A stretch of DNA of 8,031 bases from Armatimonadota bacterium (lineage in GTDB: Bacteria > Actinomycetota > Acidimicrobiia > Spongiisociales > UBA5794): positions 1 through 8,031 of the forward strand of contig QQUL01000256.1 of the NCBI GenBank assembly GCA_008501565.1, in the 5' to 3' direction. The notes under the pieces were generated by a model that was not told the origin of the DNA, did not search any database, and saw only the letters and a program-made list of their open reading frames with translations. Positions 5,615 through 8,031 of this stretch are shown piece by piece. The first letter of the stretch is position 1. Each line of letters starts with the position of its first letter. Position numbers and translations under genes: made by a program.

Positions 5615-6597
5615 GCGTTCCGCTGCCCGAGATCAAGGGTGTCTCGTGGCGGGCTGCCACCCGTGACGACGCCGAGGCGATTGCAGCACTGCAACACGCA
5701 TGCTTCATCGCTGACGACTCGTTTTCAGAGACCGCTGCCCAGATCGCTGACCGCTTCAACAGCCCGATGTCAAAGGTTGAAACCGACACTCTGCTTGCGG
5801 TTCGAGATGATGGCACGGTGCTCGTTTCTCTGTGGAACCAGCTCGTTCCAGAACCCGTCGAAGCGTGGAAGGTCTATGACGAGAACTTCATCCACCCCCA
5901 ACACCGCACCCCGGAACTCATGGAGTTCGCTCTTGCATGGTGGATGAATCGTGGAGCTGAGCGGGTCGCGACCACGGACATCAACCTTCCGATCCGATAT
6001 CACCAGGTTGTGTTTCCGACGCGACCGGACAAGAGGAAGCTCCTTGAGGCACACGGCTACGAAGCTTCCATGTTCATCGATGAGCTTCGGCGCGATCTCT
6101 CCGAGCCGATCGAAGATTTCTCCCTGCCTGATGGGCTGCGTCTGGTTGCGTTCGATGATGTTCCGACCGAGGATGCACTTGCGGTGCGAAACGACGCGTT
6201 TCGAGATCACCGTGGTTCACAGCCCTGGACGCTTGAGATGTGGGAGGCGCGATCCGTGGAGATGCAGCGTCCGGATGCCTCGTTTGCGGTCATGGAGGAC
6301 GACCGCCCTGTGTCGTATGTGATGAGTGCGGTGTATCCCGACGATTGGGAGGCTCGCGGATATACCGAGGGCTGGGTCGAAGGACTCGGGACCGCACGCT
6401 CGCACCGGGGCCGCGGCCTTGCGTCATTCCTCATCACGGAGTCGATGAAGGCGTTCCGTGACAGCGGACTCGACTATGCGACGCTCGGCGTTGATTCGGA
6501 GAACCCGACAGGGGCTGTCGGGCTCTACCGACGCCTCGGCTTTGAGAAGGTCCGCGGGTTCGCTGAATACACCAAGACCGTGGATCGCGCTACCTGA
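5611..6597 (+). CDS. Tandem GNAT acetyltransferase (mycothiol synthase-like architecture)
   Basis: This predicted 328-residue protein has two GNAT domains. The N-terminal domain (about 10-160) begins with the typical VSWRAATRDDAEAIAALQHACF, but its motif A is degenerate: HPQHRTPELMEF replaces the glycine-rich loop, so it probably does not bind acetyl-CoA. The C-terminal domain (about 175-325) is intact. NDAFRDHRGSQPWTLEMW is at 194-211, motif A GTARSHRGRGLA at 260-271 has the R266xxG269xA271 pattern, and DSENPTGAVGLYRRLGF is at 295-311. This inactive-plus-active arrangement and length resemble mycothiol synthase (MshD), but many actinobacterial tandem GNATs share it, so the substrate is open. 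GTG at 5611 is chosen because the GNAT fold starts right after it and GGAG lies 5 bases upstream. The longer open frame to 5401 would overlap the small membrane protein. Its TGA shares one base with the ATG of the malic enzyme. Confidence 0.85.
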   Translation: MSVPLPEIKGVSWRAATRDDAEAIAALQHACFIADDSFSETAAQIADRFNSPMSKVETDTLLAVRDDGTVLVSLWNQLVPEPVEAWKVYDENFIHPQHRTPELMEFALAWWMNRGAERVATTDINLPIRYHQVVFPTRPDKRKLLEAHGYEASMFIDELRRDLSEPIEDFSLPDGLRLVAFDDVPTEDALAVRNDAFRDHRGSQPWTLEMWEARSVEMQRPDASFAVMEDDRPVSYVMSAVYPDDWEARGYTEGWVEGLGTARSHRGRGLASFLITESMKAFRDSGLDYATLGVDSENPTGAVGLYRRLGFEKVRGFAEYTKTVDRAT

Positions 6598-7940
6598 TGG
6601 GTGATCTATCGATTGAACGCGATCAGGTCTTTCGCATCAGAACCGCTCGTACTCCCGGATTGCTCGGGAGGGCTCTGGTGGTGGCAGGTGAGCATGGGGC
6701 AAACATCGGCGAGATCGAGACGATCCACATTGGAGCAAACCACAACATCCGGGAGGTTGCGATCATCGCTCCCGGTGAGGAAGCCATTGAAGCCATTGCG
6801 GCGGCGATGAATGCAATCGAGGGCGTCGAGGTGCTCCCGGGCCAGGTTGACAAGGTGTGGGCGCAGCATGAGGGCGGCAAGATCAAGATCGAAACCAACG
6901 CCGTTGTGAGAACACTGCAGGACATCCGCGAGGTCTACACACCAGGCGTAGCGCGTGTCGTCACGGCGATACAGGAAGACGAATCCCTCGCAGACACGTT
7001 GACATGGCGCGGCAACACCATTGCGATCGTCACGAATGGAACGAGAGTGCTCGGGCTCGGAGACGTCGGTCCAGTGGCCGCGCTTCCCGTGATGGAGGGC
7101 AAGTCTCTCTTCTACGCCCAGATGGTCGGCGTGAACGCCGTCCCGGTCGTCCTCGACGCCACGGATCCGATGGATGTGGTGGAAACCATTGTTCGTATTG
7201 CACCGGGTTTCGGTGGTATTCACCTTGAAGACATTGCAACGCCCGCCGTATACGAGATCGAACGATCGCTTGAGGAGCGGCTCCACATCCCGGTCTTCCA
7301 TGATGATCAACATGGAACTGCCGTTGTCGTCGCTGCCGCGGTGATCTCGGCCGCACGGCGGGCCGGTCGGTCGATTGGAGACCTCTCGTTCGGGCAGGTC
7401 GGTCTTGGTGCCGCAGGGAGCGCCATTGCAGGGCTCGCCTCTGGCCTCGGTTTCAAGGCCATTGCTGCGTACGACCCTTCCGATATTGGCGCGGATCGCC
7501 TTCGTGAGGTTTCCGCTCCTGATGCCGTGTTCGACATCGGCACGACGGATGATCATTTCGACAGGGTTGTGGCGACGTCCGACGTACTCGTCCTGGCGAC
7601 GGGACAGCCCGGTCTTCTGTCTCCCGATCGGGTCGTTGATGGCCAGATCATCATGGCCCTCACCAACCCACTCCCTGAAATCACCCCGCGCGATGCCATC
7701 GCAGCGGGTGCTGCCGCTGCCGCCGACGGATCCATCGTGAATAACGTGTTGTCCTTTCCCGGAATCTTCAGAGGGGCACTCGATGCTCGAGCGCCGTCCG
7801 TGACAATCGCGATGAAGCGGGCTGCGGCACACGCGATCGCTGATGCGTCGCCAGCGGACGAGTTGCTCCCCGATCCCTTGGACGTGTCCGTCCACCGAGC
7901 CGTCGCAGCCGCCGTCGCCAACGCAGCAACTCAGACCTAG
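6597..7940 (+). CDS. Malic enzyme with N-terminal ACT domain
   Basis: This 447-residue cytosolic enzyme should oxidatively decarboxylate malate to pyruvate and CO2. Residues about 10-85 form an ACT domain (FRIRTARTPGLLGRALVVAGEHGANIGEIETIHIG), which in other enzymes binds small ligands such as amino acids and gives allosteric control. The catalytic part has YTPGVARV at 114-121 (catalytic Tyr114), GLGDVGPVAALPVMEGK at 153-169 (Lys169), the metal ligands Glu211-Asp212 in HLEDIATP, and FHDDQHGTA at 234-242 (Asp237). The dinucleotide fold has GLGAAG at 269-274, and Asp293 at the end of its second strand suggests NAD rather than NADP. ALTNPLPEITP is at 354-364. All key residues are present and the length is as expected for a bacterial malic enzyme plus an ACT domain. 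The start shares a base with the upstream stop (TGATG) and has no clear ribosome binding site, so translation probably depends on coupling. Confidence 0.95.
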   Translation: MGDLSIERDQVFRIRTARTPGLLGRALVVAGEHGANIGEIETIHIGANHNIREVAIIAPGEEAIEAIAAAMNAIEGVEVLPGQVDKVWAQHEGGKIKIETNAVVRTLQDIREVYTPGVARVVTAIQEDESLADTLTWRGNTIAIVTNGTRVLGLGDVGPVAALPVMEGKSLFYAQMVGVNAVPVVLDATDPMDVVETIVRIAPGFGGIHLEDIATPAVYEIERSLEERLHIPVFHDDQHGTAVVVAAAVISAARRAGRSIGDLSFGQVGLGAAGSAIAGLASGLGFKAIAAYDPSDIGADRLREVSAPDAVFDIGTTDDHFDRVVATSDVLVLATGQPGLLSPDRVVDGQIIMALTNPLPEITPRDAIAAGAAAAADGSIVNNVLSFPGIFRGALDARAPSVTIAMKRAAAHAIADASPADELLPDPLDVSVHRAVAAAVANAATQT

Positions 7941-7978
7941 CCGGAAATCCAACCGGGCCGCGACTCCTGACTTTTTGC

Positions 7979-8019
7979 CGTCCCCCGCAAGCGGGGACGC
8001 GCCGAGCGGAGCGAGGCGC
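7979..8019 (+). terminator. GC-rich hairpins after the malic enzyme (possible terminator)
   Basis: The first hairpin pairs CGTCCCC(C)GC with GCGGGGACG around an AA loop (7979-7999, one bulged C). A second pairs GCGCC (7999-8003) with GGCGC (8015-8019) around GAGCGGAGCGA, sharing base 7999 with the first. They begin 39 bases past the malic enzyme stop. There is a T5 run, but it precedes the first hairpin (7972-7976) rather than following it, so this is not a classic intrinsic terminator. The window ends at 8031, and a gene beyond might use this as its 5' region instead. Confidence 0.45.
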
Positions 8020-8031
8020 CGGGGGGCGGAG

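Noticed and set aside
6606..7952. A 448-codon open frame on the minus strand covering almost the whole malic enzyme gene
   Set aside because: The plus-strand product has every malic enzyme motif, whereas the antisense product is rich in Arg, His, Asp and Cys with no recognisable domain. It is a shadow of GC-rich codon use.

Overview
The window looks like a stretch of ordinary chromosome from a high-GC bacterium, most likely an actinobacterium, possibly one of the deeper lineages. This is inference from three things: the GC-rich codon use, an amino-acid dehydrogenase that resembles Streptomyces valine dehydrogenase as I remember it, and a tandem GNAT protein laid out like mycothiol synthase. 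I see no rRNA, tRNA, CRISPR array, transposase, integrase or phage gene. Coding density is about 97%, and no gene-free stretch exceeds about 110 bases.

Layout. Positions 2-325 (+) hold the C-terminal end of an iron-sulfur oxidoreductase of the glycolate oxidase GlcF type. It converges on a GNAT acetyltransferase at 335-1210 (-). Next, also on the minus strand, is a two-gene operon for branched-chain amino acid breakdown. A Val/Leu dehydrogenase (3311-4411) overlaps by 4 bases a 676-residue protein (1284-3314) that fuses the alpha and beta E1 subunits of the branched-chain 2-oxoacid dehydrogenase. The first enzyme deaminates the amino acid and the second starts oxidative decarboxylation of the resulting 2-oxoacid. 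No E2 or E3 gene is present in the window.

Divergent from this operon is a 251-residue protein of unknown function (4522-5277, +), apparently leaderless. A tightly packed plus-strand set follows: an 82-residue two-helix membrane protein (5366-5614), a tandem GNAT acetyltransferase (5611-6597) and an ACT-domain malic enzyme (6597-7940). These three are joined by overlapping stop and start codons and are probably co-transcribed. GC-rich hairpins follow the malic enzyme to the window edge.

The most notable non-coding signal is a 10-mer, CCCAGGGTTC. It occurs once in each of the three longer intergenic spacers (near 1256, 4491 and 5321). Two copies extend to a perfect 15-bp inverted pair flanking the unknown gene. 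The 88-bp spacer at 5278-5365 also carries an 18-bp near-perfect direct repeat and a 10-bp palindrome. I do not see a clearly new biological system. The genes are recognisable housekeeping and catabolic families plus one conserved-looking unknown.
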